Source of the DNA: an uncultured Verrucomicrobiota bacterium
GTDB lineage: Bacteria; Verrucomicrobiota; Verrucomicrobiia; Chthoniobacterales; JACTMZ01
Length of the DNA: 41,284 bases
Assembly: GCA_903934135.1 (NCBI GenBank)
Contig: CAIZMQ010000083.1
Coordinates: forward strand, 1 to 41,284
Direction: 5' to 3'
This document shows positions 25,361 through 32,471 of the stretch, piece after piece (the stretch's first letter is position 1; every line of letters begins with the position of its first letter). The position numbers and the translations under genes are program-made. The notes beneath the pieces were generated by a model, which did no database searches, was not told the DNA's origin, and saw only the letters and a list, made by a program, of their open reading frames with translations.

Positions 25361-25864
25361 ATGCCCGAAAGCTCATCCCTCATCATCGTGCTCTTTGTCG
25401 TCGGGTTTGCCCTCGTCGCGGCCGAAGTATTCCTGCCCGGGCTCATTCTCGGGACGATCGGATTGCTCTGCCTCATCGCCTCGGTCGTCTTGGTTTTTTC
25501 CCAATACGGCACCTCGGCCGGCGTGCTCGCGGCTTTTCTGGTCGCAGGCCTCAGTTTTGTCGGATTCATCGTTTGGCTCAACCTCTTCCCGCGCACTTTC
25601 ATCGGGCGGCGCCTCATGCTCCGGGCGCGCCAACCGGCCGACCTCACCGCTGCGGCCCACCAGACGATGGTCGGGGTCACCGGCGAGACCGTCACGCCCC
25701 TGCGTCCCTCCGGCACGGCGCAAATCAACGGGAAACGTGTTGATGTCACGGCAGTTGGCGACTTTCTGGAGTCGGGCGAACAGGTCGTGGTGATCGCGGC
25801 CGATGGCATGCGGGTGGCCGTGCGGCGAAAAGATGGTTTGGAGTCCGCTCCCCGAACCGCCTAG
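25361..25864 (+). CDS. NfeD-like membrane protein (short form)
   Basis: A 167-residue protein from the ATG at 25361. Three hydrophobic helices (about 7-27, 29-47 and 52-72; '[20 protein letters not shown]', '[13 protein letters not shown]', '[17 protein letters not shown]') are followed by an OB-fold-like soluble domain ('[20 protein letters not shown]', '[20 protein letters not shown]', '[15 protein letters not shown]'). '[17 protein letters not shown]' is the family signature. The ClpP-like protease domain of long NfeD is missing, as usual for the form paired with flotillin FloA. It is co-directional with floA (10-base gap), and the pair probably works in membrane microdomain organisation. 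Confidence 0.92.
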   Translation: MPESSSLIIVLFVVGFALVAAEVFLPGLILGTIGLLCLIASVVLVFSQYGTSAGVLAAFLVAGLSFVGFIVWLNLFPRTFIGRRLMLRARQPADLTAAAHQTMVGVTGETVTPLRPSGTAQINGKRVDVTAVGDFLESGEQVVVIAADGMRVAVRRKDGLESAPRTA

Positions 25865-25867
25865 GGT
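25862..25867 (+). promoter_or_regulatory. TAGGGT element upstream of floA start
   Basis: The motif lies across the nfeD stop codon (TAG, 25862-25864) and 7 bases before the floA ATG. It is one of several TAG[C/G]nT sites near starts in this window. In this case it may simply reflect the stop codon. Confidence 0.2.
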
Positions 25868-25874
25868 TTGCCCT

Positions 25875-26894
25875 ATGGGCTCGCTCTTCATTTACATCGT
25901 CACCGGACTGGCCGTCGTTCTCGGTCTTGTTCTTCTCATTGTTCTCTTCAATTTTTTCGGCATCTGGCTGCGGGCCAAGGTCGCGGACGCCCCGGTTTCT
26001 TTTGCTAGCCTGATTGGCATGCGCCTGCGCCGCGTGCCGCTCGGCCTCATCGTCGACAGCCGCATCACCGCGGTCAAAGCGGGCATCCCGCTCAATGCCG
26101 ACGAACTCGAAGCCCACTATCTGGCCGGCGGCAGCGTGGATTCCGTCGTGCTGGCTCTCATTGCGGCGGACAAAGCCGGGATCAAACTCGACTTCAACCG
26201 CGCCTGCGCCATCGATCTGGCGATCAAAGGCACGAGCAAAACCGTCTTGGAGGCCGTCCGCACCAGCATCAACCCGAAAGTCATCGACTGCCCCGCTCCG
26301 GGTTCCGGCCGCTCGACGATCGACGCCGTGGCGCGCGACGGCATCGGGGTCAAAGTCAAAGCGCGGGTCACCGTCCGCTCGAACCTCGACCGCTTCGTCG
26401 GCGGTGCCACCGAGGAAACGATCATCGCCCGCGTCGGCGAGGGCATTGTCACCTCGATCGGTTCGGCCCTTTCCTACAAAGATGTCTTGGAAAATCCCGA
26501 CCGCATTTCGAAAACCGTCCTGCAAAAGGGCCTCGATAGCGGCACGGCCTTTGAAATCCTTTCCGTCGACATTGCCGACATCGACGTCGGCGAAAACGTC
26601 GGGGCCAAATTGCAGGGTGAGCAGGCCGAAGCCGACAAGGTGGTGGCCCAAGCCAAGGCGGAAGTTCGCCGCGCCGCCGCCGTCGCCCTCGAAGGTGAAA
26701 TGCGGGCCAAGACCCAGGAAATGCGGGCCAAGGTGGTCGAGGCCGAGGCCCAGGTTCCGCAAGCCATGGCCGAAGCCTTCCGCTCCGGCAACCTCGGGAT
26801 CATGGATTACATGCGGATGAAAAACATCCAGGCCGACTCGCAAATGCGAGAATCCATCGCCGGCTCCGAGCGCGGCGACGCCGAGGCCCGCTAA
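25875..26894 (+). CDS. floA: Flotillin-like protein FloA
   Basis: Scaffold protein of bacterial membrane microdomains. The 339-residue protein starts at the ATG at 25875 with a membrane hairpin or helix (about 4-27, '[20 protein letters not shown]'), then the conserved FloA blocks '[18 protein letters not shown]', '[17 protein letters not shown]', 'VIDCPAPG', '[20 protein letters not shown]' and '[20 protein letters not shown]'. The SPFH core is followed by a coiled-coil Glu/Ala-rich region (about 245-300, '[20 protein letters not shown]') and a C-terminal tail. It is the central gene of an unknown-nfeD-floA-unknown operon. Confidence 0.95.
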   Translation: MGSLFIYIVTGLAVVLGLVLLIVLFNFFGIWLRAKVADAPVSFASLIGMRLRRVPLGLIVDSRITAVKAGIPLNADELEAHYLAGGSVDSVVLALIAADKAGIKLDFNRACAIDLAIKGTSKTVLEAVRTSINPKVIDCPAPGSGRSTIDAVARDGIGVKVKARVTVRSNLDRFVGGATEETIIARVGEGIVTSIGSALSYKDVLENPDRISKTVLQKGLDSGTAFEILSVDIADIDVGENVGAKLQGEQAEADKVVAQAKAEVRRAAAVALEGEMRAKTQEMRAKVVEAEAQVPQAMAEAFRSGNLGIMDYMRMKNIQADSQMRESIAGSERGDAEAR

Positions 26895-26915
26895 AGCGCT
26901 TCATCAGGTTCCGCC

Positions 26916-27527
26916 ATGGAACAACTTGTCCTCCTCGTCGTCATCGGGTTGATCAGCCTGGTCAATTGGCTGCTGCAAAAGGCCGCCGAGAAACGCGAGG
27001 CGGCCAAGTCGGCCCGGGTTGAAAAGCGTGAAGTGAAGCGGGCAACGCGCCGCAACGTCTACACGCATCCCGCGCCCGCCCCGGCGACCTCCACTCCCCG
27101 CCGGGTCGCCACCGAGCGCGACCCGTTCAAGGATTTGATGGACGCCCTCGGCTTGCCGTCCGACGAACCGCCGCCCCGTCCCGTGGTGGCCGACACTCCC
27201 TTCTTGGCCGAAGAGGAATTCGTCTCGCTCGAAGAAGCGGTACCACCTCCACCACTGCCCAAGCCTGTCGCGGCCAAACCCCTTTCTGCGGCGGCCTCCT
27301 GGCATCCACCCGCCCGCGGCGCGCAACCCGACGAGAAAACCAAACAACTCGCCTCGGCTTTCGCCGCCATGGGCGGTGCGGACCCCCAAGTTTGGCAAGG
27401 CGGCAACGTGCGTGGCCTGCTCGCCGGTTCCTCCGCCCAGCGCAAAGCCATCATCTTGGCCGAAATCCTCGGCACCCCCCGCGGTCTGGCCAAGGCCGGC
27501 GCGCTCATGACCCGCGGTCATCTCTGA
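26916..27527 (+). CDS. Membrane-anchored, low-complexity protein downstream of floA (unknown)
   Basis: A 203-residue protein starting 21 bases after the floA stop. One N-terminal transmembrane helix (about 2-20, 'EQLVLLVVIGLISLVNWLLQ') is followed by a strongly basic helix (KAAEKREAAKSARVEKREVK), a Pro/Ala-rich acidic middle (50-135), and a C-terminal helical module 'RKAIILAEILGTPRGLAKAG'. The C-terminal block resembles the end of small proteins in which 'A(x)3LAEILGxPxALR' is conserved in verrucomicrobial genomes; I recall that form only loosely. Type I-II orientation with a cytoplasmic tail is inferred. Its place after floA suggests a FloA-associated factor. No catalytic motif is seen. Confidence 0.75.
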   Translation: MEQLVLLVVIGLISLVNWLLQKAAEKREAAKSARVEKREVKRATRRNVYTHPAPAPATSTPRRVATERDPFKDLMDALGLPSDEPPPRPVVADTPFLAEEEFVSLEEAVPPPPLPKPVAAKPLSAAASWHPPARGAQPDEKTKQLASAFAAMGGADPQVWQGGNVRGLLAGSSAQRKAIILAEILGTPRGLAKAGALMTRGHL

Positions 27528-27580
27528 GCGGTCCCCGGTTTGACTTGCGGCCTTCTCTCTGACCGCCGCCCGCAGCAGCT

Positions 27581-28312
27581 CTAGCTCACGGCGGCCCAGA
27601 CCCGGTGCACGTCATCATGATCGTCGAGCGCCTGCAAGAACGCTCCGACTTCCGACCCTTGGTCCGCGGACAATTCCGGGCATTGCTTGGGGACAAATCC
27701 CAACTCGCTCGTCACCACGGTCCATCCGTTATCCGTGAGCCACTTGGCCACCCCGTGCGTATTCGTGCGGTCCGTGATGAAGCGCGCGCCGGTTGCGTCC
27801 GCCGGAATATCATCGTTCTGCTCGTGGGCGAGGAGTTCCACCTCGTCGGCGCCCGCTTCGATCGCCGCTTCTTCCCGGTCGACCCCCGGCTTCGCCACAT
27901 AGGCCTCGACGAGACCGACATGGTCGAAAAGAAACTTGTTGCTCCCCGAGGCGCCAAGTTGCCCCTTCTTGAAAAGCACGCGGATTTCCGGGGCCGTGCG
28001 GTTGTGGTTGTCGGTGAACACTTCCACAATGACCGGAACTTTGTGCGGCGCGTAGCCCTCGAAGGTCATGTGCTCAAGCGAGACCTTGTCGCTGCCGGTG
28101 CCTGCGCCCTTGGCAATGGCCCGTTCGATGGCATCCTTGGGCACACTTTCCCGTCGCGCCTTTTCCAACGCCGCGGTCAATCGCGAGTTGGTCGCCGGAT
28201 CCGCCCCCCCGTGGCGTGCCGCGATGGTGATCTCACGGATGAATTTGCCCGTGGCCTGCGATTTCCGGAGCGAAGCAACTTCGCGCTTGGCCAACAACCA
28301 TTGACGTCCCAT
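27581..28312 (-). CDS. YebC/PmpR-family protein (YeeN-like, TACO1 homologue)
   Basis: The 243-residue protein is a YebC-type factor, known as a DNA-binding regulator in some bacteria and as a translation factor aiding proline-rich nascent chains in others. The sequence shows 'KFIREITIAARHGGADPATN', 'SRLTAALEKARRESVPKDAI', 'AIAKGAG', 'EGYAPHKVPVIVEVFTDNHN', 'RVLFKKGQLGASGSNKFLFD' and 'LLQALDDHDDVHRVWAAV'-like end. The N-terminus (MGRQWLLAKREVAS) is closer to YeeN than to the usual 'AGHSKWANIKHRK' form. It faces the floA operon convergently with a 53-base gap. A TTGAGC/TAGGGT pair lies just upstream of the ATG. Confidence 0.92.
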   Translation of the reverse strand: MGRQWLLAKREVASLRKSQATGKFIREITIAARHGGADPATNSRLTAALEKARRESVPKDAIERAIAKGAGTGSDKVSLEHMTFEGYAPHKVPVIVEVFTDNHNRTAPEIRVLFKKGQLGASGSNKFLFDHVGLVEAYVAKPGVDREEAAIEAGADEVELLAHEQNDDIPADATGARFITDRTNTHGVAKWLTDNGWTVVTSELGFVPKQCPELSADQGSEVGAFLQALDDHDDVHRVWAAVS

Positions 28313-28321
28313 AAGCCGGAA

Positions 28322-28351
28322 ACCCTAAACCAAGGCCGGCCTGGTGCTCAA
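28322..28351 (-). promoter_or_regulatory. Candidate promoter of the yebC-like gene
   Basis: On the minus strand, TTGAGC (28351-28346) and TAGGGT (28327-28322) are 18 bases apart. The second element ends nine bases before the ATG, giving a leader of only a few bases. Confidence 0.3.
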
Positions 28352-28389
28352 GACCGCCGCTTCTCCGCCCGCCCCGCGCCCGGACCCCT

Positions 28390-28941
28390 TCAAGGCTGTG
28401 TCCCCGCCACCCGCAGCATCACCTCGTTGCGGCGCAGGAAAGTGGGAATCCACGGCGGATCGTAGTAGCCGAAGATCGGCTCGCCTTCCACCAGGAGCTG
28501 CCGGCCCTCGACCCAGGCGCGTAATTTGCCCAGCGCCTCCTGCTCGTTGCTTTGGTTGCGTCCGCCCGAATAGCGGTAAACTGCAAAGTGTCCGGCCGGT
28601 AGGTCGTCCATCGTGACCGCGGCATCTTTGGGCGCCGGAACTTTTCCCGCCGCCACATCACGCGGCACAATAAAACTCATGCCGCTTTCCCCGCCTTCGT
28701 CCTTCATCAGCACCGGCGCCGTCATGGCGATCTTCTCATCCGCCTCGTTCCCGCCCGAAATGTAGCCGAACAAGCGCATAAAATCCCCCTCGCCGGCAGC
28801 CGTGCGGACCAAAGTCAGGGCCGGATAATCCCGCACCTCGAACTTCCCGTCGGTCACCAGCACTTTGTAATCGGGGACTTCGGTCGCCATGGCTGACACC
28901 GTCAGCATGCCCGCGCCGAGAAATGAGGCCAAGGTTTTCAT
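28390..28941 (-). CDS. SOUL-family haem-binding protein, exported
   Basis: From the ATG at 28941 the protein has 183 residues: a signal peptide ('TLASFLGAGMLTVSAMATEV'), then a SOUL/HBP fold ('YKVLVTDGKFEVRDYPALTLV', 'GDFMRLFGYISGGNEADEKI', 'AMTAPVLMKDEGG', 'SFIVPRDV', 'FAVYRYSGGRNQSNEQEALG', 'LFGEPIFGYYDPPWIPTFLRRNEVMLRV'-like end). 'KIAMTAPV' and 'YDPPWTPxFLRRNEV' are the family hallmarks. SOUL proteins bind haem or tetrapyrroles; here it should act in the periplasm. A terminator for the upstream peptide gene ends 46 bases before this start, so the gene must have its own promoter, where a 16-bp palindrome lies. The longer upstream frame carries the terminator and is not coding. Confidence 0.88.
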   Translation of the reverse strand: MKTLASFLGAGMLTVSAMATEVPDYKVLVTDGKFEVRDYPALTLVRTAAGEGDFMRLFGYISGGNEADEKIAMTAPVLMKDEGGESGMSFIVPRDVAAGKVPAPKDAAVTMDDLPAGHFAVYRYSGGRNQSNEQEALGKLRAWVEGRQLLVEGEPIFGYYDPPWIPTFLRRNEVMLRVAGTQP

Positions 28942-28947
28942 CCACTC

Positions 28948-28976
28948 ACTATACCGCAAGGCCCGGGCCTTGCCAC
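28948..28976 (-). promoter_or_regulatory. SOUL gene promoter with 16-bp perfect palindrome
   Basis: On the minus strand, GTGGCA (28976-28971) and TATAGT (28953-28948) are separated by 17 bases. The spacer is filled almost entirely by the perfect palindrome CAAGGCCCGGGCCTTG (28957-28972). The -10 hexamer ends six bases before the ATG. The palindrome could be an operator, or a compact hairpin. Confidence 0.45.
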
Positions 28977-28986
28977 CTTCCCGGAC

Positions 28987-29016
28987 AAAAAAGAAAGGCG
29001 GCCGGTAAGGCCGCCT
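28987..29016 (-). terminator. Rho-independent terminator of the 46-residue peptide gene
   Basis: On the minus strand the stem AGGCGGCC / GGCCGCCT (29016-29009 with 29003-28996, loop of five) is followed by a U-rich run (28995-28987, TTTCTTTTTT). This is the clearest intrinsic terminator in the window and lies 24 bases after the stop codon. Confidence 0.88.
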
Positions 29017-29040
29017 CTCTGTGATTTTCAAGCGCAGAGC

Positions 29041-29181
29041 TTAGCTCTGGGCGCCTTCTTCGGTCTTGGCACCATCTTTCTTCTCCCCATCCGGGCATCC
29101 GCCGCAACTGCCGGCGAAGGCGGAGGTGGCGAAAGCGGCCATGGAGACGACCGTGAGGGCGAGTGTGAACAGTGATTTCAT
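29041..29181 (-). CDS. 46-residue exported peptide with CGGC motif
   Basis: A small gene from the ATG at 29181. The protein is mostly a signal peptide (MKSLFTLALTVVSMAAFATSAFA) followed by 'GSCGGCPDGEKKDGAKTEEG', so the mature peptide is only about 23 residues with one CxxC and a highly charged tail. Its strong dedicated terminator (28987-29016) argues for a real and well-expressed gene. The mature CxxC could bind metal or act as a thiol. I do not recognise a family. It lies 117 bases downstream of the second, more Cys-rich peptide gene on the same strand; together they form a tandem pair of small exported Cys peptides. Confidence 0.75.
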   Translation of the reverse strand: MKSLFTLALTVVSMAAFATSAFAGSCGGCPDGEKKDGAKTEEGAQS

Positions 29182-29236
29182 AACGCTGAAGTTTGTCACC
29201 TTTTTTCCGATAAGCAAATAGTTTCCGGGCCATGTA

Positions 29237-29255
29237 CCGGCCCCCCGGGGGCCGG
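29237..29255 (-). repeat. Perfect GC hairpin between the two small-peptide genes
   Basis: Nine-base perfect arms CCGGCCCCC and GGGGGCCGG around one central base. It lies 44-62 bases after the stop of the 65-residue peptide gene on the minus strand. It has no T-run, so it is a weak terminator candidate or an RNA-stabilising structure. Confidence 0.4.
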
Positions 29256-29298
29256 AGGCCATTATTCCCCAGGCAGGCGGGGTCGGCTCCAGGTGGCC

Positions 29299-29496
29299 TC
29301 AGGACTTGCTGCAGGCGTCGCCTTTGCAGGCTGCGGTCGCTTTGCAGGCGTCCGAACCGCAAACGTAACCGCAATCCTTGCACTTGCAGGGTTGGCCGGC
29401 GACGCACCCGTCCTTATCAATCACCTTCTCCGAGGCGGACATCACGGGGGTAAGCGCTAGGACGAGGAGAGCGAGGGTGGTTTGGAATGTTTTCAT
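29299..29496 (-). CDS. 65-residue exported cysteine-rich peptide (metal-binding candidate)
   Basis: A 65-residue protein with a signal peptide (1-20, 'LLVLALTPVMSASE') and a mature part of about 44 residues holding eight cysteines: Cys31, 37, 39, 42, 46, 51, 57 and 62 ('QPCKCKDCGYVCGSDACKAT'). The CxC, CxxC and regular C-x4/5-C spacing with Lys, Asp and Gly looks like a small metal-binding (metallothionein-like) or multi-disulfide peptide; family unknown to me. It would be exported to the periplasm. A minus-strand gene with its own short upstream region of about 140 bases, and tandem with the 46-residue CxxC peptide. Confidence 0.75.
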   Translation of the reverse strand: MKTFQTTLALLVLALTPVMSASEKVIDKDGCVAGQPCKCKDCGYVCGSDACKATAACKGDACSKS

Positions 29497-29635
29497 CTAG
29501 ATAAGTTTGGGACGCCGCGGGCCAAGAGTCAAATTGCATCTTGGTCGAGTCTCAGTTTCTTCGACCGGCCCGGCCTGACGGAGTCTAGGTCAGATTGATT
29601 AGCTTTCCGGTGCTGCGGACCTTACGGTCCGCGCC
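29497..29635. promoter_or_regulatory. Divergent intergenic region with start-proximal hairpin
   Basis: This 139-base gap separates the Cys-rich peptide gene (minus) from the Kelch-like gene (plus). It includes the perfect stem GCGGACC (29615-29621), loop TTAC, GGTCCGC (29626-29632), ending three bases before the Kelch ATG. The stem occupies the position of the ribosome-binding site. Confidence 0.5.
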
Positions 29636-30811
29636 ATGCCGCACTTCCTGTTTCTTCTTTTTCTCGGCTTCGTTGCCGTTCCGCCGTCCGGTGCGGTCGC
29701 CCCGGGTACCTTCACCCTGACCGGAGAAATGTCCTCCGCCCGCTCCCTGCATACCGCGACATTGCTCGGCGATGGGCGGGTGCTGGTTTGTGGAGGGGCC
29801 GATGCCTCGTTCCAGGCACTCAGCACGGCGGAGATTTATGATCCGCTCACGGCCACCTTTTCTCCAACCGGCACGATGGGTACGGCCCGCTTTGCCGCCA
29901 ATGCCACCCTGCTTCCCGACGGCAGGGTGCTCATTGTCGGGGGTGAGGACAGCGGCAATGTGTCGACCACCTCGGTGGAGCTTTTCAATCCGGCCACCGG
30001 CACGTTTTCTTTGACCGGATCGCTGCTCGTCTCACGACTCAACCCGACGGTGACACTGCTCGGGAACGGTCGGGTCCTGGTTGCCGGGGGCTATGAGGGC
30101 ACGAGCACGGGAACGCCCCTGGCCTCGGCCGAACTTTACGACCCCGCGTCCGGAACCTTCTCGCTGACCGGATCCATGGACGTGGCGCGCCGCAACCACA
30201 CCGCCACGCTGCTACCCGACGCCACCGTCCTGGTCGCTGGCGGCTACAACGGAACCTACGTCAACGCCCCGGAAATTTACCAACCCTCCACCGGCCTTTT
30301 CGCGCCGACCGGCGACATGTCGGTCGCCCGGCGCTACCCCACGGCGACCCTCTTGCCGGACGGCGGGGTGCTGCTCGCTGGTGGCTATGAGAACGGGACG
30401 GACGGGACGCTGGCTTCGGCCGAGATTTATGACAATGCTTCCGGGTTATTCCTTGGCACCGGGTCGATGGGGGAGGCGCGCGGACGCCAAACCGCGACCC
30501 TCCTCGGCGACGGCACCGTTTTGATCGCCGGCGGCTACAATTTGCAGACACCTCTCGCCTCGGCCGAGCTGTATGATCCAGCCAGCGGCTTGTTCCCCGC
30601 CACCGGATCCATGAATGAGGCGCGATGGCGTCATACCGAAACCCTGCTCGACGACGGTCGTGTCCTCATCGTCGGCGGGCAGGATGCCACCGGCTTCCTC
30701 CGCAGTGCCGAAATTTACACCGTCCCCGAGCCATCGACCTGCGCCTTGCTCCTCATGACCGTCGCCGGCGGGCTGGGGTGGATGAGGCGGCAACAAAGCC
30801 GCTCCCGGTGA
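29636..30811 (+). CDS. Exported seven-bladed Kelch-like beta-propeller with PEP-CTERM anchor
   Basis: A 391-residue protein with an N-terminal signal (1-20), seven similar repeats of about 45-50 residues and a C-terminal PEP-CTERM tag. Each repeat has the form 'TGxMxxAR...TATLLxDGRVLVAGG' followed by 'ASAELYDPASGTF', as in galactose-oxidase/Kelch propellers; I count seven, giving a closed propeller. The end 'VPEPSTCALLLMTVAGGLGW' plus 'MRRQQSRSR' is a textbook PEP-CTERM motif, hydrophobic helix and basic tail, so it is probably sorted by an exosortase that is not in this window. No catalytic residues of galactose oxidase are seen, so a structural or adhesive role is more likely. Confidence 0.88.
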   Translation: MPHFLFLLFLGFVAVPPSGAVAPGTFTLTGEMSSARSLHTATLLGDGRVLVCGGADASFQALSTAEIYDPLTATFSPTGTMGTARFAANATLLPDGRVLIVGGEDSGNVSTTSVELFNPATGTFSLTGSLLVSRLNPTVTLLGNGRVLVAGGYEGTSTGTPLASAELYDPASGTFSLTGSMDVARRNHTATLLPDATVLVAGGYNGTYVNAPEIYQPSTGLFAPTGDMSVARRYPTATLLPDGGVLLAGGYENGTDGTLASAEIYDNASGLFLGTGSMGEARGRQTATLLGDGTVLIAGGYNLQTPLASAELYDPASGLFPATGSMNEARWRHTETLLDDGRVLIVGGQDATGFLRSAEIYTVPEPSTCALLLMTVAGGLGWMRRQQSRSR

Positions 30812-30863
30812 TACCAGGCCAACCGGCCGGGCACCGTGCTTCGGGCTGTTGATGGTGTTACCC

Positions 30864-30882
30864 GGCGGGAAGGGGACCCGCC
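30864..30882 (+). terminator. Possible hairpin after the Kelch-like gene
   Basis: GGCGGG (30864-30869) and CCCGCC (30877-30882) form a six-base stem with a seven-base loop. A T-run (30912-30918) is 29 bases further, too far for a classical terminator. Confidence 0.3.
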
Positions 30883-30916
30883 GCGCCTTTCCCAAACTTT
30901 CACTGGTCGGCTTTTT

Positions 30917-30945
30917 TTGACATCCCCCGATCGGAAAAATAACAA
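30917..30945 (+). promoter_or_regulatory. Promoter of the amine oxidase gene
   Basis: A perfect TTGACA (30917-30922) with a poor -10 TAACAA (30940-30945, spacer 17) or AATAAC (30938-30943, spacer 15). The ATG is at 30957. Confidence 0.45.
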
Positions 30946-30956
30946 TCTCCGCGCCC

Positions 30957-32429
30957 ATGAAGCCCTCGCTTGTCTCGACGATTGCCCGCCAAGTTGGAGC
31001 TGTTCCCGATGGCCCGACCCGCCGTCAGTTTCTCAAGACAACACTGGCCGCGGGAGCCGCGCTCATGCTCGGAGGACGCCCGGCGGCCGGTCGCGCGGCG
31101 AGACCGCGCGTGCTTGTGATCGGAGCGGGGTTCGGAGGCTTGAGTTGTGGATACCAACTGCAGCAAGCCGGAGCCGACGTGCGCATCTTGGAAGCCCGCA
31201 ACCGCATCGGCGGGCGGGTTCTTTCCCTCGATAAGTTTATACCGGGCAAGGTGGTGGAAGGTGGGGCGGAGCTGATCGGGTCCAACCATCCCACCTGGAT
31301 GGCTTACGCAAAATTGTTCGGCTTGGAACTACGCGAGGTGACCTCCCTTCATGATGACGAATCGCCCATCCTGTTGGGGGGCAAGCGGTATTCCGGGACG
31401 AAACTGGAAAAGTTGTGGGAAGGTTTGGATCGCACGCTGCAGCTCATGAACGCCGACGCCCGCCAAGTGAACCTCGAGCAGCCATGGGCGTCGGCCCAGG
31501 CCGCCCAGTGGGATGCAACCAGCCTCTCCCAAGCAGCCGCCCGCTGGGATGTCGGGGACCGGTTGCGCCACGCGGCACTCACCGTGCTGGCCAATGACGG
31601 TGCCACCTGGCCGGAGCGGGCCAGTTATCTGGCCTGCCTCTCCACCATCGCCGGAGGAGGATTTGAGGTCTTCTGGACCGAGTCCGAAATCTATCGCTGT
31701 GTCGGTGGCAACCAATCGCTGGCCTTCAAACTTGCCGAGAGCATCGGATCAAACCGCATCGATTTGAACACCCCCGTGACGCTTATCCAATGCCATGCTG
31801 CCGGTGTCACGGTGCACACCGGTTCAGGCGAAAAGCACGAAGCCGATCTGGTCGTCCTGACCGCTCCTCCCAGTACCTGGGATCATTTTCAGGTCGAGCC
31901 CGGGCTTCCTCCCGCTTATCGCCCGACGACCGGCCCGGCCATCAAATACTTGGCCAAAGTTGACCGGCCTTTTTGGACGGACAACGGATTGCACCCCGAC
32001 TCGCTCACCGACACACCGGTCGGCTGCACTTGGGAGGGTACGGATGCCCAGCCGCGGGACGGGAAGGATCCGGCTTGCCTTACCGTCTTTTCCGGGGGAC
32101 AGGCCGCTCAGGATTGCCTCGACGTCCCGGCGGAGGCGCGGAAGGCGTTTTTCGAAAAACAAATCGGGGCCATTTACCCCGGCTTTGGCCGGCATTTTGA
32201 AGAAGGCATGTTCATGGGATGGCCCAGCGAAAAATGGACCCGGTGCGGCTACACCGCTCCCTCCACGGGGGAAGTCACCTCGGTTTATCCGCTGCTCGCC
32301 CAGGGCTTCGAAGACCGTCTCTTTTTTGCCGGGGAATATAGCAGCCTTCTCTTCACCGGTTACATGGAGGGTGGTTTGCACAGCGGAGCTGTGCTGGCCA
32401 AACGATTGGCCGGCAATTTGAATTTGTAG
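30957..32429 (+). CDS. Tat-exported flavin-containing amine oxidase (monoamine-oxidase fold)
   Basis: The 490-residue protein begins with a twin-arginine signal ('TRRQFLKTTLAAGAALMLGG', about 21-40), so it is exported folded with its FAD. The mature part begins 'RPRVLVIGAGFGGLSCGYQL' (GxGxxG) with the conserved 'ILEARNRIGGRVLSLDKF' (Glu then GGR) and 'VVEGGAELIG', and ends 'RLFFAGEYSSLLFTGYMEGG' (the FAD C-terminal motif). The middle is the substrate domain. It would oxidise an amine or amino acid, or another CH-NH group, giving H2O2 or passing electrons on. Substrate unknown. The following lipoprotein starts 42 bases after its stop and may be co-transcribed. Confidence 0.9.
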   Translation: MKPSLVSTIARQVGAVPDGPTRRQFLKTTLAAGAALMLGGRPAAGRAARPRVLVIGAGFGGLSCGYQLQQAGADVRILEARNRIGGRVLSLDKFIPGKVVEGGAELIGSNHPTWMAYAKLFGLELREVTSLHDDESPILLGGKRYSGTKLEKLWEGLDRTLQLMNADARQVNLEQPWASAQAAQWDATSLSQAAARWDVGDRLRHAALTVLANDGATWPERASYLACLSTIAGGGFEVFWTESEIYRCVGGNQSLAFKLAESIGSNRIDLNTPVTLIQCHAAGVTVHTGSGEKHEADLVVLTAPPSTWDHFQVEPGLPPAYRPTTGPAIKYLAKVDRPFWTDNGLHPDSLTDTPVGCTWEGTDAQPRDGKDPACLTVFSGGQAAQDCLDVPAEARKAFFEKQIGAIYPGFGRHFEEGMFMGWPSEKWTRCGYTAPSTGEVTSVYPLLAQGFEDRLFFAGEYSSLLFTGYMEGGLHSGAVLAKRLAGNLNL

Positions 32430-32471
32430 TTGCTCCCCGCAGGCGCCAAGTTTGCGGAGGGAGCAGCCATC

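Noticed and set aside
29636-30811. Active galactose oxidase
   Set aside because: The blades match a Kelch/galactose-oxidase-like propeller but no copper ligand Tyr/Cys/His set is visible and the protein is too short.
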